Below, one piece after another: positions 1 through 8,725 of a DNA stretch of 64,000 bases. A model generated the notes under the pieces. The model was given only the letters and a program-made list of their open reading frames with translations, was not told the origin of the DNA and did not search any database. The translations under genes were made by a program, and so were the position numbers. The stretch comes from DATCJA01 sp963814955 (GTDB lineage Bacteria > Acidobacteriota > Vicinamibacteria > Vicinamibacterales > UBA2999): positions 882,383 through 946,382 of the forward strand of contig CAWFEX010000006.1 of the NCBI GenBank assembly GCA_963814955.1, written 5' to 3'. Position 1 is the stretch's first letter, and each line of letters begins with the position of its first letter.

Positions 1-657
1 ACCGGCTCGGCAGAGCACATGGGGAATCAGGCGGCCGCGCTGGACGCGCGGACGAGTCGCGAACTCACCTCGGTGGAGGGATTGTTCGATTCGGCCGGCT
101 ACCGCGCGCTTTCGAGTGACATCGTCGCTCACTTGATGCTGACTCACCAGGCCGGCATGACGAATCTCTTGACGCGCGCCGGCTGGGAGGCGCGCGCCGT
201 GGATCCCGCGCTGCATCCTCAGTTGACGACCGACCCGGGCATGGAGGAGCGCATCGCCCTGATGATGAACGGAATCGCGAGCGAATTCGTGGATTACCTG
301 TTCTTCGTCGACGAAGCGAAGCTCACGAATCCGATACGCGGCGCGTCCGGGTTCGCGGAGCGGTTTTCAGGGAGCGGGCCGCGCGATCAGAAAGGCCGCT
401 CGCTGTACCAGCTCGACCTGAGCTCGCGGCTCATGAAGTACCCGTGCAGCTATCTCATCTACTCGCCGGCCTTCGACGCGCTGCCGCCGCTTGCGAAGGA
501 TCCGATCTACCGGCGCATGTGGGAGGTGTTGTCCGGACAAGAGCAGGATCCGCGTTACCAGGCAGCGCTATCCCGCGCCGACCGCCAGGCCATCGTCGAA
601 ATCCTGCGCGACACCAAGAAAGATCTGCCGCCGTATTTTCAGAACGTCACGCGGTAA
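1..657 (+). CDS. C-terminal part of an unknown protein, cut by the window edge
   Basis: The reading frame is open at base 1 (TGSAEHMGNQ...) with no stop upstream, so the Met at 19 is probably internal and the gene starts outside the window. About 219 residues are visible. The sequence is mixed alpha-helical, with no signal peptide, membrane segment or CxxCH motif in the visible part. The ending resembles conserved acidobacterial proteins of unknown function, but I cannot name a family. The next gene on this strand starts 228 bases downstream, beyond a small gene on the other strand. Confidence 0.75.
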   Translation, partial: TGSAEHMGNQAAALDARTSRELTSVEGLFDSAGYRALSSDIVAHLMLTHQAGMTNLLTRAGWEARAVDPALHPQLTTDPGMEERIALMMNGIASEFVDYLFFVDEAKLTNPIRGASGFAERFSGSGPRDQKGRSLYQLDLSSRLMKYPCSYLIYSPAFDALPPLAKDPIYRRMWEVLSGQEQDPRYQAALSRADRQAIVEILRDTKKDLPPYFQNVTR

Positions 658-673
658 GGGCGCAAAGGCTCTC

Positions 674-826
674 CTAATTATCAGTGCTCTGAAACCGGTC
701 CTCTACCTCGACGTCTTCGTTGACGGTCTCCTGATTCTCGACTTCGGGTTCACGCTCTCGAGGACGCTCTGATTTGGGCTTCTGTTCATCTGCCTGTCGT
801 TCGGGCGCCTGCCGATCCTCAGCCAT
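674..826 (-). CDS. Small acidic disordered protein, 50 residues
   Basis: A 50-codon frame starts at the ATG complementary to 824-826 (MAEDRQAPERQADEQKPK...) and ends with TAG at 674-676. A GGAGG sits six bases before the ATG, which strongly supports the start. Almost every residue is charged or polar (E, D, R, K, Q), there is no Cys or hydrophobic core, and the protein is probably disordered. Function unknown. It lies convergent to the preceding gene and divergent from the DUF523/DUF1722 gene. A chance frame is less likely given the ribosome-binding site and strong composition bias. Confidence 0.6.
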   Translation of the reverse strand: MAEDRQAPERQADEQKPKSERPREREPEVENQETVNEDVEVEDRFQSTDN

Positions 827-885
827 TGGTTGCCTCCACAACCGAGGTTGCATTACTTATGCCGGTCAATAGGACAATCTGATTT

Positions 886-1884
886 GTGCCGGATTCCCGT
901 CCGATTCGCATCGGCGTCTCCGCGTGTCTTCTGGGCGAGAAGGTGCGATTCGACGGAGGTCACAAGCGCGATGCGTTTCTCACCGACACATTCGGACCGT
1001 TCGTCGAATGGGTACCTGTGTGCCCCGAGGTGGAGTGCGGCCTCGGCACGCCGCGTGAACCGATCCGGCTGATGCGCGTGAACGGTGAGGTCCGTCTGCT
1101 GACGGTGAAGACCGGACACGATCTGACCGCCGTGATGGACCGGTACTCCGAAGCGCGTGTAGCACAGCTTGCATCCGACGATCTGTCAGGGTACGTGCTC
1201 AAGAAGGATTCGCCCAGTTGCGGCATGGAACGCGTGAAGGTGTACGACGGCCGCGGCGCGCCGGCAAAGTCGGGACGCGGGCGATTCGCCGCGGTCTTGC
1301 TCGAGCGGTTTCCAGACCTGCCCATAGAAGAGGAAGGTCGGCTGTCAGATCCACGGCTGCGGGATAATTTCGTCGAGCGCGTCTTCGCGTACGCGCGTGT
1401 CCGCGCTTTGTTTCGCGGCCGCTGGAACCTGGGTGCGCTGGTACGCTTTCACACGGCGCACAAGCTGGTGTTGATGGCGCATTCGCCCGCGGCGTACCGT
1501 CAGCTCGGACGGTTCGTCGCCCGCGCGCGCACGCTGCCTCGGGCCGAGGTCGAACGCCGCTACACCGGTTCGTTCATGGCGACGCTTGCCGTGCTCGCGA
1601 CGCGCCGGCGCCATGTCAACGTTCTGCAGCACATGGCCGGTTATTTCAGGGATTCCCTCAATCGTGAGTCACGGGCCGAGCTGGTGGCGGCTATCGACGA
1701 GTATCGCCGCGAGCTCGTGCCGCTCGTCGTCCCGGTCACGCTGGTGCGGCATCACGTGCGGGCTCAGGGAGTGTCGTACCTGGCCGGGCAGGTGTACCTC
1801 GATCCGCACCCCAGGGAGCTCATGCTCCGCAACCACGTAGACGCCTCGCCCCGCCGGAGGCGGGGCAAAGCCAACACTGTCTAG
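886..1884 (+). CDS. DUF523 and DUF1722 (YbgA-like) fusion protein
   Basis: The protein has 332 residues. The N-terminal half is a DUF523 domain, with IGVSACLLGEKVRFDGGHK near residue 8, conserved Cys residues and KKDSPSCG near residue 104. The C-terminal half is DUF1722 (RFHTAHKLVLMAHSP, then an RHHV segment), as in E. coli YbgA. This two-domain layout is standard for the family, whose biochemical role is not established; the Cys positions suggest metal or thiol chemistry. The start is GTG at 886, with AGGA upstream at wide spacing. It is a single-gene unit followed by an inverted repeat. Confidence 0.85.
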   Translation: MPDSRPIRIGVSACLLGEKVRFDGGHKRDAFLTDTFGPFVEWVPVCPEVECGLGTPREPIRLMRVNGEVRLLTVKTGHDLTAVMDRYSEARVAQLASDDLSGYVLKKDSPSCGMERVKVYDGRGAPAKSGRGRFAAVLLERFPDLPIEEEGRLSDPRLRDNFVERVFAYARVRALFRGRWNLGALVRFHTAHKLVLMAHSPAAYRQLGRFVARARTLPRAEVERRYTGSFMATLAVLATRRRHVNVLQHMAGYFRDSLNRESRAELVAAIDEYRRELVPLVVPVTLVRHHVRAQGVSYLAGQVYLDPHPRELMLRNHVDASPRRRRGKANTV

Positions 1885-1938
1885 CGAGGCGGAGCTGCAC
1901 CGCACATGCTCGCCCCCCTGAGGCGAAGCCTCGCTAGA
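1880..1938. repeat. Intergenic inverted repeat between convergent genes
   Basis: TCTAGCGAGGC at 1880-1890 is the exact reverse complement of GCCTCGCTAGA at 1928-1938, separated by 37 bases. It spans the stop codons of two convergent genes and may end transcription in both directions. A second GC-rich dyad at about 1848-1865 encodes the C-terminus of the upstream protein. There is no T-run, so the terminator role is inferred. Confidence 0.6.
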
Positions 1939-2977
1939 ACTCGATGTGCGTCTGGGCGAGCAGCCGGCGCTGGAGCAGTTGCGACGTCACTGTCTGGTAC
2001 GTCTGCTCGAGCGACACGACAACACCGAGCCGCCCCCGTCCGACCTGACTCCAGTGCGCGCCGCCGAAGATATAGCGCCGCCTCGAGTCGCTCTCGTTGG
2101 ACGCGTCCGGGTCGAAGAAGTCCACGCCGCCCACTCCCGCCCAGCCGGTGGGTCCCTGCCGCCCTTCGCCGAAGAACGACATGCCGCGTCGCTCGACGTC
2201 GCGGGCGATGAACGGGTTGTCCGTGGCGGACAAGTATTGCCCGGTGGCCACGATGTGGGTGTTCTCGTAACTGCCCATCACGATGGCCACGTTGCGCGGC
2301 CGATCCTCCGCATACCAGCCGTACTGGTAGAACCCTGAGATGCTCACCTTGCCGAGCTCGCTGTCTTCGGAAAAGGGACGGAACGTCGCCCGGCCATCCA
2401 CGCTCTTGTACTTGTCCACTTCGGCGCGGCCGTAGCCCTCGCCGTTGTACACGCCCACGTGGACCTCGGTGCGGGCGCCGGTGGCCTTGATGCTCGCGCC
2501 AAGGTCGGTCGCTCCGGGAATCAGTTCGAGACGTTCAGCGAACATGGGTCCGAGAACCCGGTATCGGTTGAGCGACTCCTCGAAGGTCAGCCACGGAGTC
2601 TCGTGCAAGCCGAACATCACCGAAACGCCGTCAGTGACCTGGGCATCCAGCGAGGCGTATTCCAGCCGCAGCGCCAAATTCCGGTCGAGACTGGCGTCGG
2701 TGATCGGCCGCACGTCCGGTGTAAAGCGCACGCTGACGCGGTCCGAGAGTCGCGCCCGAACGTTGAAGTAGCCGCGGGTGATGTCGAAGGCGTTGTACCC
2801 GTCGGATTCATGCAGTTCGGCGGCATACTGCAGGAAAGAGACGACACCGAAGGTCACGGCCGGAAAGTTGACGGGGGCCTGTGTGGCCGGCGCGTTCTCG
2901 ACTGTCTGGGCCACCGCCGGACCAGACAGGATCACCAACATCATTGACGTCAGACAAACTCGATTCACACTCGTCAT
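1934..2977 (-). CDS. Outer-membrane porin-like beta-barrel protein
   Basis: The protein has 347 residues starting at the ATG at 2977, preceded by AAGG at good spacing. A longer frame reaches 3034, but its extra residues are encoded by an intergenic repeat. The N-terminus is a signal peptide ending near AVAQT. The body alternates polar and aromatic residues in beta-barrel style (GYFNVRARLSDRVSVRF, LEYASLDAQV) and the last residue is Phe, the usual outer-membrane insertion signal. It resembles phosphate-selective porin O/P-type proteins. The substrate is unknown. It lies downstream of the DUF1501 gene on the same strand. Confidence 0.7.
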   Translation of the reverse strand: MTSVNRVCLTSMMLVILSGPAVAQTVENAPATQAPVNFPAVTFGVVSFLQYAAELHESDGYNAFDITRGYFNVRARLSDRVSVRFTPDVRPITDASLDRNLALRLEYASLDAQVTDGVSVMFGLHETPWLTFEESLNRYRVLGPMFAERLELIPGATDLGASIKATGARTEVHVGVYNGEGYGRAEVDKYKSVDGRATFRPFSEDSELGKVSISGFYQYGWYAEDRPRNVAIVMGSYENTHIVATGQYLSATDNPFIARDVERRGMSFFGEGRQGPTGWAGVGGVDFFDPDASNESDSRRRYIFGGAHWSQVGRGRLGVVVSLEQTYQTVTSQLLQRRLLAQTHIEF

Positions 2978-2992
2978 GTAAATACCTTGAAG

Positions 2993-3060
2993 TAGTTTTG
3001 AGTTATGAGTTGTGAGTTTTGAGTCAGGACTCATGACTCATAACTCATCACTCACAACTA
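2993..3060. repeat. AT-rich imperfect palindrome of TGAGTTA-like heptamers
   Basis: The left half (2993-3026) repeats TTTTGAGT, TATGAGT, TGTGAGT and TTTTGAGT. The right half (3029-3060) is its imperfect reverse complement (ACTCATGACTCATAACTCAT...). The whole forms a roughly 32-base stem. It lies between the DUF1501 gene and the porin gene and is much richer in A+T than its neighbours. Confidence 0.7.
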
Positions 3061-3070
3061 CGCTCACGCA

Positions 3071-4324
3071 CTAAAAGATGGCCGGCGCACCGGCCCGAAA
3101 GTCACCGTTGAGAATGGGCACCGAGTTCACACCGAGCCACTGGTCGAGCAATCGCGCATAGACGGACCGGAAGTCGGTCTCGTGGCGTACGTCACCCGAG
3201 TTGTTCTCCAGAGTCGGATTCCCCGGCGCGAGCGAGGCCGCCGTACCGTAGAGGCCGCCACGCACCGAGCCGCCGAGCGCCATCATCAGTCCCGCCGCGC
3301 CATGATCGGTCCCTGCGCTGCCGTTCTCTGAGATGCGCCGGCCGAACTCGGAGAAGACGATCACCGTCGTGTCGGCGGCCAGACCCTGGTTGCGCACGTC
3401 GCTGTAGAACGCTGACAGGCCGTCGCCGAGCGCGCCCATGAGATTTCCGTACGCGCCACCCCCTGCGCCCTGTCCTGCGTGCGTGTCGTAGCCGCCCGTT
3501 TCCACCCAGAACACCCGCGAGCCGATGCCGCGGACGATGGCGCCCGCGACGGTTCGAAGCGCGAGACCGAACCCATTGTTCGGATAGGCGACCGTCGGCG
3601 TATACGACCTTGCCTGGGCTACGCGGTCGAGCGTCTCAATCGCGCCCCGGCTCGTGCTGTTCACGAATGCCAGATGCGGCCGCCCGGCTGCCCGGTTTGC
3701 CGCCATCGCCTGCGCAGCCGCCCGTTCCTCGAGCGCCACCGATCCGCGGTTCGGGCTCGCATACGTATACGAGGTCGCGTTTGGAATCGCAGGGACTCCG
3801 CTTTGTCCAGACAGGAGCGCACGTGGCGTCTCTCCGGTGGTGTTCCATGCGGCCAGCGCGTCGAGCGGTCGAGGGAGCGTGTCGAGATAGCGACCAAGCC
3901 AGCCCGATCCAGTTGACGACTGGGGATTGGCGGTGCCCCAGATGTCGGTGGCTTCGAAGTGCGACCGGCTCGAGTTCGTGTATCCCGTGCGTTGCACGAG
4001 AGCGAGACGCCCTTCGTTGAACACGTTCAACAGGCCGCCGAGGCGCGGATGCAGCCCGAGCGCCCGTCCACCCGCATCCGTGCCCACCTGCAGTACCTGC
4101 CCTGCGGGAATCGCAATCGTGGGCCTGCGGCTGTAATACGCCGGGTCCTGATAGGAGACCAGCGTGTTCAGCGCATCGTTGCCACCGCCAAGGTAGACAA
4201 CCACGAGGCGGCGCGACGGGATGCCCTGTGCCTGTGCAATCGCGCTCAGAAACGACGGCGCGGCAAGGCCGAGCGTGACCGTCGCTACGCCGTCGCGGAT
4301 GAACAGTCGTCGGGATATGCGCAT
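3071..4324 (-). CDS. DUF1501 domain protein, Tat-exported
   Basis: The protein has 417 residues. The N-terminus (RISRRLFIRDG followed by a hydrophobic stretch to AQAQG) is a twin-arginine signal. The body has family hallmarks: VVVYLGGGNDALNTLV near residue 40, WVETGGYDTH in the middle and VIVFSEFGRR about 100 residues from the end. DUF1501 belongs to the alkaline phosphatase/sulfatase-like superfamily. These proteins are nearly always encoded next to DUF1800 partners, as here, where the DUF1800 stop is 15 bases upstream. The biochemical role of the pair is not established. Length is normal and the frame intact. Confidence 0.92.
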   Translation of the reverse strand: MRISRRLFIRDGVATVTLGLAAPSFLSAIAQAQGIPSRRLVVVYLGGGNDALNTLVSYQDPAYYSRRPTIAIPAGQVLQVGTDAGGRALGLHPRLGGLLNVFNEGRLALVQRTGYTNSSRSHFEATDIWGTANPQSSTGSGWLGRYLDTLPRPLDALAAWNTTGETPRALLSGQSGVPAIPNATSYTYASPNRGSVALEERAAAQAMAANRAAGRPHLAFVNSTSRGAIETLDRVAQARSYTPTVAYPNNGFGLALRTVAGAIVRGIGSRVFWVETGGYDTHAGQGAGGGAYGNLMGALGDGLSAFYSDVRNQGLAADTTVIVFSEFGRRISENGSAGTDHGAAGLMMALGGSVRGGLYGTAASLAPGNPTLENNSGDVRHETDFRSVYARLLDQWLGVNSVPILNGDFRAGAPAIF

Positions 4325-4339
4325 GATCGTTGCTCTCTC

Positions 4340-5809
4340 CTAAACGAGCTGGTACTCGGAGGAGCCGACGAGGAGGCGCGCAAGGCCGGCGGCTCTGGTA
4401 GTGAGCTGCTCCCCGCTGCCGCTCCAGCTCCCGGCGCCCTGCAGGTACGACAGCAGCGCCTGCTGTGGGGCCGCGTCGAAGGGCGCAGGCGTCACGCGAT
4501 CGAGCATTGCCGCCAGCAAGGCCTGCGGGGTCGGGGCGTCGGACTCGAGCGCAACCGCCAGGAACTGCTTCTGGCTCGCCGCCAGCGTGGCCGCGAAATT
4601 CGTTCGCGCCAGCATCGTTCCCGTCGAGAACCAGTCGGCGCCGAGGGGCCAGCCGCCGACGTTCGGCGGCTCGTAGAGCAGCATGCCCATGCTCGCCAGC
4701 GGAGCGCGGACCTGGTCGAGAGAGAGGTTTTGCCATCCCACCTCTCTGATTGCGCGCGCCACGTACTCTGCGGGCCATGAATAGCGCGCGTGGTGCATCG
4801 ACGGATTGTTGAACCACGATGATGTGAGGATGTACCGCACGACGGGCCTGATCTCGGTGCGGTTCTGCAGATACACGGCCGCGACGCTTTCGACGAACGC
4901 CGGATCAGGCTGGTTGATTTCGCTGACGAAAAAGTTCCAGAACTTCCGGGCCAGCCGGCGGGCCGTCTCAGGGTGAATTGCCAGCGCGGTGATCAGGTCC
5001 ATGCCGTCCTGAATGCCTTCGGACTCACCGCGCGCCGCGATCGTGCGGTTTCCGTTGCTGTAGATCGGGAACGTGAACGTCTTGGCGCTGGTTTCGTGCT
5101 GGTCAGGGTTGTATACGAACTCCTGATACGCGTTGACGTCGCCATACTCGTCGTCGCGGTAATCGGTCGAGCGCCGCAGATTCCAGCCGGTGAACACGCG
5201 CGCCGCGGCGTAGACATCCGCCTCGGTGTAGTGACCGACGCCGACCGTGAACAGCTCCATCACCTCACGGCCGAAGTTCTCCTGGGGTTTCGCTCTCGTG
5301 TTGGTCTTGCCGTCGAGCCACACGAGCATCGCGGGATCCTGCGCCACCTGAAGCAGGAGGTCGCGATAGTTGCCGAGCGCGTACTGGCGGAAGAGCTCGA
5401 TCTGTCCCTGCGGCCCGCGCAGCACGCCGGGCTTGTGCGCGAGCATCTTGGCCGCCTGCACCTGGCCGGAGTCGGCGACCAGCTTGCTGTAGGCGGTGGC
5501 GAAGTGGTTGTGCCAGAACAGCGCCATCTTCTCCTGCAGCGGACGCCGCGTATGAATCATGCGGAACATCCAGCGCTGGCGCGCGTCGTCGATGTCGATG
5601 TCCGGCGCGAAGAGGTCTTTCGAAGCCACCTGCGCGTGATCGGGCCGTCCGATGCGGGCATCGACGTCGTCTGGTCGTCCCTCGTAGTCGACGAGATACG
5701 AGACGGCGGCGCCCGGCGTCATGTCGCGGAAGATGTCAACGTCCGCGGAACTGACGCCGAATCCGGCGCGCCGCAGCAGGTGATCGATTTCCGGGTTGAT
5801 TTGCGCCAT
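4340..5809 (-). CDS. DUF1800 domain protein
   Basis: The protein has 489 residues and is intact. Typical segments include INPEIDHLLRRAGFG at the start, EKMALFWHNHFATA near residue 95, NFGREVMELFTVGVGHY near residue 180, ARVFTGWNL shortly after and PPNVGGWPLGADW near residue 390. No signal peptide is obvious; the family is commonly found with exported DUF1501 partners. The gene lies between a Rieske protein gene (6 bases upstream) and the DUF1501 gene (15 bases downstream), so the three are probably one operon read from right to left. Function is unproven in the family. Confidence 0.92.
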   Translation of the reverse strand: MAQINPEIDHLLRRAGFGVSSADVDIFRDMTPGAAVSYLVDYEGRPDDVDARIGRPDHAQVASKDLFAPDIDIDDARQRWMFRMIHTRRPLQEKMALFWHNHFATAYSKLVADSGQVQAAKMLAHKPGVLRGPQGQIELFRQYALGNYRDLLLQVAQDPAMLVWLDGKTNTRAKPQENFGREVMELFTVGVGHYTEADVYAAARVFTGWNLRRSTDYRDDEYGDVNAYQEFVYNPDQHETSAKTFTFPIYSNGNRTIAARGESEGIQDGMDLITALAIHPETARRLARKFWNFFVSEINQPDPAFVESVAAVYLQNRTEIRPVVRYILTSSWFNNPSMHHARYSWPAEYVARAIREVGWQNLSLDQVRAPLASMGMLLYEPPNVGGWPLGADWFSTGTMLARTNFAATLAASQKQFLAVALESDAPTPQALLAAMLDRVTPAPFDAAPQQALLSYLQGAGSWSGSGEQLTTRAAGLARLLVGSSEYQLV

Positions 5810-5815
5810 TCCGGA

Positions 5816-6292
5816 TCAGAGCGCGATCGTGACGACGCCGTTCGTGAAAGTCGTGGTGTAGCGACGCAGCGACGCCAGTGCAGGGCCGGCCATCACCTGA
5901 CCGTTGCGGTTGTAGCGCGACCCGTGACAGGGGCATACGTAGGTCGTGCCATCAATGCCGTTGATCGTGCATCCCTGGTGAGTGCAGACCGCCTCGATCG
6001 CCGAGAACGTGCTTTCGCTCGTGCGCGCAAGCAGGAACACGCCTGCCGTGGACTCGACAAGCGCCGCGCCGTCGACGTTGGCGAGCGCCGATCCCTCAAC
6101 GGTCACCTGTACGTTCGAGCTGCTGAAACGGCCCGACAGCACGCCGAGCGTGGACGTCATCCCGCTTGGCGACGTCGGTGACGTTGACCCGCCGCACGCG
6201 GAGAACAGCGTCGCGATTGTGGCGCCGGAGGCCATCTGGCAGGCTCCTGCGCAGAACCGGCGTCGTGAGACAAACGCGTTCGTGTCGGACAT
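5816..6292 (-). CDS. Rieske 2Fe-2S protein, exported
   Basis: The Rieske ligands are clear: CTHQGC and CPCHGS, separated by 16 residues, bind a 2Fe-2S cluster through two Cys and two His. The preferred start is the ATG at 6292, giving 158 residues that begin with MSDTNAFVSRRRFCAGACQ, a Tat-like twin-arginine leader followed by a Gly/Ser/Thr-rich linker. The longer frame to 6403 adds unlikely sequence. It is the first gene of the operon with DUF1800 and DUF1501, so it may supply electron transfer to that pair in the periplasm (inference). Confidence 0.88.
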   Translation of the reverse strand: MSDTNAFVSRRRFCAGACQMASGATIATLFSACGGSTSPTSPSGMTSTLGVLSGRFSSSNVQVTVEGSALANVDGAALVESTAGVFLLARTSESTFSAIEAVCTHQGCTINGIDGTTYVCPCHGSRYNRNGQVMAGPALASLRRYTTTFTNGVVTIAL

Positions 6293-6480
6293 TTTGATTC
6301 TCGAGCGAGGGTAGCCACTCGCGAATGGGGCAATATCGGGGCCGCTCGCAAATGCCCCGGTTTTTTCGGAATCCGCAGTCCGTAGCAGGCTCCCGCCGAT
6401 CACAAGCTGGAGCGGGGATGGGCGATTTCGTAAGCCGCTGCTGCGAAGATCAGTTTTGTTAGCGGTTCACAGGAACGAGC

Positions 6481-6508
6481 GTACGTAGTGTCCGGCTTCA
6501 GCCGGACC
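6481..6508. repeat. Short palindromic repeat, family A
   Basis: ACGTAGTGTCCGGCTTCAG plus the complementary half GCCGGACC forms a short REP-like hairpin. Related copies occur near 11266, 18251, 18296, 21559, 24643 and 24695. It sits in the divergent gap between the Rieske operon and the antiporter gene. Confidence 0.75.
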
Positions 6509-6548
6509 GCTGCGCGGTTCGCGAACTGAGTCGCCACCGAGGATACAT

Positions 6549-8096
6549 GTGAGGGAACTCGAACAGCTTCTTGGTCTCTTCGTTGTCGCGGTGATCCTCG
6601 CCGCGGGAGCCCGTCGCGTCGGAGCCCCATATCCGGTGTTCCTCGCGCTCGGCGGTGCACTGCTGGCGTTTCTGCCGGTCGCGGCGTCATTCACGCTTCC
6701 CCCCGAGCTCGCGCTGGCGCTGTTCGTCGCGCCCGTCCTGCTCGATGCGGCATACGACGCGTCGCTCAGAGATCTCAAGGACAACTGGGCGCCGGTGGCG
6801 GGCCTGGTCGTCTTCGCGGTTGGATTCACAACTGCCGCCGTGGCTGTTGTCGCCCGCATGCTCCTCCCGACGATGCCGTGGGCCCCTGCGATTGCGCTTG
6901 GCGCCGTGGTCGCGCCCCCGGATGCCGTGGCTGCCATTGCCGTACTTCGTCAGTTGCGGCCGCCGCACCGCATTTTGACGGTACTCGAAGGCGAAAGCCT
7001 GCTGAACGACGCGAGTGCTCTCCTGATCTACCGTGTTGCCGTCGGAGCCGTGGCGACGAGCGGTTTCTCTATCGCCGCCATTGCTCCGACCTTCTTACTC
7101 GCGGTCGCGGGCAGCGTCGTCGTGGGCCCCGCGTTGGGCTGGCTCACGTTGCGGATGATGGATCGCGTGCGGCACATACCGACGGCCATCATTCTTCAGT
7201 TCGTCAGCACGTTCGGCGTCTGGCTGCTTGCTGAACAGATCGGACTGTCGGGTGTGTTGACGATGGTGTGTTACGCGATCACGGTGGCGCAGACTGCACC
7301 GGAGCGCATTCCTGCACGGATACGCATTCCGTCGTATGCCGTATGGGAGACGGCGGTGTTCGCGCTGAATATCCTCGCGTTCATTTTCATCGGCCTGCAA
7401 ATCCGGCCGATTCTCGAGAGCCTCGACGCGGCCGACCGAGGGCGGTACGTGGCTGTTGCCGGAGCGGTCCTGCTGACCGTCATCGTGGTCCGCTTCGCCT
7501 GGCACATGTCCTTCAATGCAATCGTCAGATGGCGGCACCGACGGTTCGGGTTCCATCCGCCACGGCCGATGCTGCGGCCGACGGTTGGCAGCGGTTTGAT
7601 CATTTCGTGGGCGGGCATGCGCGGGATTGTCTCCCTCGCTGCGGCATTGGCGCTGCCACCTGCGTTTCCCTACCGTGACTTGATCGTGCTGACCGCGTTC
7701 TGTGTCGTTCTCGGCACCTTGGTGATCCAGGGGCTGACGCTCAAGCCTCTCTTACGCGCGCTGGACCTGCGAGACGACGATCCGGTCGGTCGCGAATTTC
7801 GAGCTGCGCGCGAACGCGCATTGGATGCCGGGCTGGCGAAGCTTGCTCATGACGAATCGCCGATCGCGGACGCCGTACGTCAGGAGTTCACTGCGCATCT
7901 GACGGACGAACGCGCGAATGCCGAGGCAGGAGATACTGTGCGCTCTGCACACACCGAGCTGCATCGCGGAGCGCTCCTCGCGGCCCGGCAGGCCGTTCTA
8001 GCGATGCGTGCCAACGACGAGATCGGAGACGATGCCTTCCATCAGATAGAAGAAGAATTGGACTGGCTCGACATGGCCGGTGGAAAGGCGGAGTGA
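6549..8096 (+). CDS. Monovalent cation/proton antiporter, CPA1 family
   Basis: The protein has 515 residues with about 12 hydrophobic segments over the first 400 and a charged cytoplasmic tail. GAVVAPPDAVAAIAVLRQL and LEGESLLNDASALLIY are the signature Na+/H+ exchanger regions of CPA1 proteins; the Asp residues in them form the ion-binding site. It exchanges Na+ (or K+) for H+ across the inner membrane for pH and salt homeostasis. The start is the GTG at 6549 with GAGGA five bases upstream; the overlapping ATG at 6547 leads straight to a stop. It appears to be transcribed alone. Confidence 0.92.
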   Translation: MRELEQLLGLFVVAVILAAGARRVGAPYPVFLALGGALLAFLPVAASFTLPPELALALFVAPVLLDAAYDASLRDLKDNWAPVAGLVVFAVGFTTAAVAVVARMLLPTMPWAPAIALGAVVAPPDAVAAIAVLRQLRPPHRILTVLEGESLLNDASALLIYRVAVGAVATSGFSIAAIAPTFLLAVAGSVVVGPALGWLTLRMMDRVRHIPTAIILQFVSTFGVWLLAEQIGLSGVLTMVCYAITVAQTAPERIPARIRIPSYAVWETAVFALNILAFIFIGLQIRPILESLDAADRGRYVAVAGAVLLTVIVVRFAWHMSFNAIVRWRHRRFGFHPPRPMLRPTVGSGLIISWAGMRGIVSLAAALALPPAFPYRDLIVLTAFCVVLGTLVIQGLTLKPLLRALDLRDDDPVGREFRAARERALDAGLAKLAHDESPIADAVRQEFTAHLTDERANAEAGDTVRSAHTELHRGALLAARQAVLAMRANDEIGDDAFHQIEEELDWLDMAGGKAE

Positions 8097-8124
8097 AAGA
8101 GGGTTTCCCGGGTTGCGCTGACGA

Positions 8125-8484
8125 TCACGCGACGTCGTCACTCGCAATCCTGATCTCGTTGCCCTTTGCGAGCCTCAGGATCCTTCGGCGCCGAATGCGA
8201 TCGAGCGCGATTCTTGCGTCGTCGAGGGCACGAGCGAATGCGAGACCGTACAGGAACCCGGCATCGAACTCGGCGACACCAGAGTTCCCCGCGGCTTCCG
8301 GTTCATCCTGCTGGAGGAGTCCGCTCATTGCATCGATGAGAAGCTGTCGTTCGATCGCAATCAGCGTTCCGAGTTTTGCGACTTCGTCCTCCGGTAAGGA
8401 CTCTTCTCCCTGATCGGCGGCTTTCAGTGTGAGGTTCACGAGCTCCGCCGCGTGACGATTGACCTTGTCTTCCCAATTAATCAT
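8125..8484 (-). CDS. Conserved protein of unknown function, 119 residues
   Basis: The most plausible start is the ATG at 8484 (MINWEDKVNRHAAELVN...). The frame extends to 8655, but those codons are made of an intergenic palindromic repeat and look non-coding. The protein is helical and acidic, then basic near the end (ALDRIRRRRILRLAKG). No known domain is recognised. It is convergent with the antiporter gene (29-base gap) and divergent from the Cys-rich gene at 8726. The ribosome-binding site is weak, so the start is uncertain. Confidence 0.55.
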   Translation of the reverse strand: MINWEDKVNRHAAELVNLTLKAADQGEESLPEDEVAKLGTLIAIERQLLIDAMSGLLQQDEPEAAGNSGVAEFDAGFLYGLAFARALDDARIALDRIRRRRILRLAKGNEIRIASDDVA

Positions 8485-8545
8485 CGATCTGCCCCGGGGG
8501 GTGGGCTCATTATCCTCCACGCTTCCATCGGGTCGATTCCGCATA

Positions 8546-8582
8546 GGGGTCTGACCCGGGGTCTGACCCCGGGTCAGACCCC
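8546..8582. repeat. GGGGTCTGACCC palindromic repeat cluster
   Basis: Two direct copies of GGGGTCTGACCC are followed by the inverted GGGTCAGACCCC, making a compact dyad. It lies between two divergent genes. GGGGTCAGACCCC-type tags are seen between genes in several bacterial groups and sometimes beside REP-associated transposases; no transposase is nearby here. Confidence 0.75.
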
Positions 8583-8725
8583 TCCTCCTTGTTCGACCGC
8601 GGGGTTGTTCAAATTTGCCGTCTCCCCGGGGGTGGCGGGGTGGCCAAAGCGTCAACGTCCGGGCCAGTTACGGTGGAATTGCGCCGGAATTTACTCGGAA
8701 TGCCGGTTGCCGGGTCAGATTGCCC

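Noticed and set aside
3636..4817. 393-residue minus-strand frame across the DUF1501/DUF1800 genes
   Set aside because: Same-strand other-frame shadow of two strongly supported genes; Arg/Ala-rich with no family features.
4973..6181. 402-residue plus-strand frame
   Set aside because: Antisense to the DUF1800 and Rieske genes; composition typical of a GC-rich shadow.
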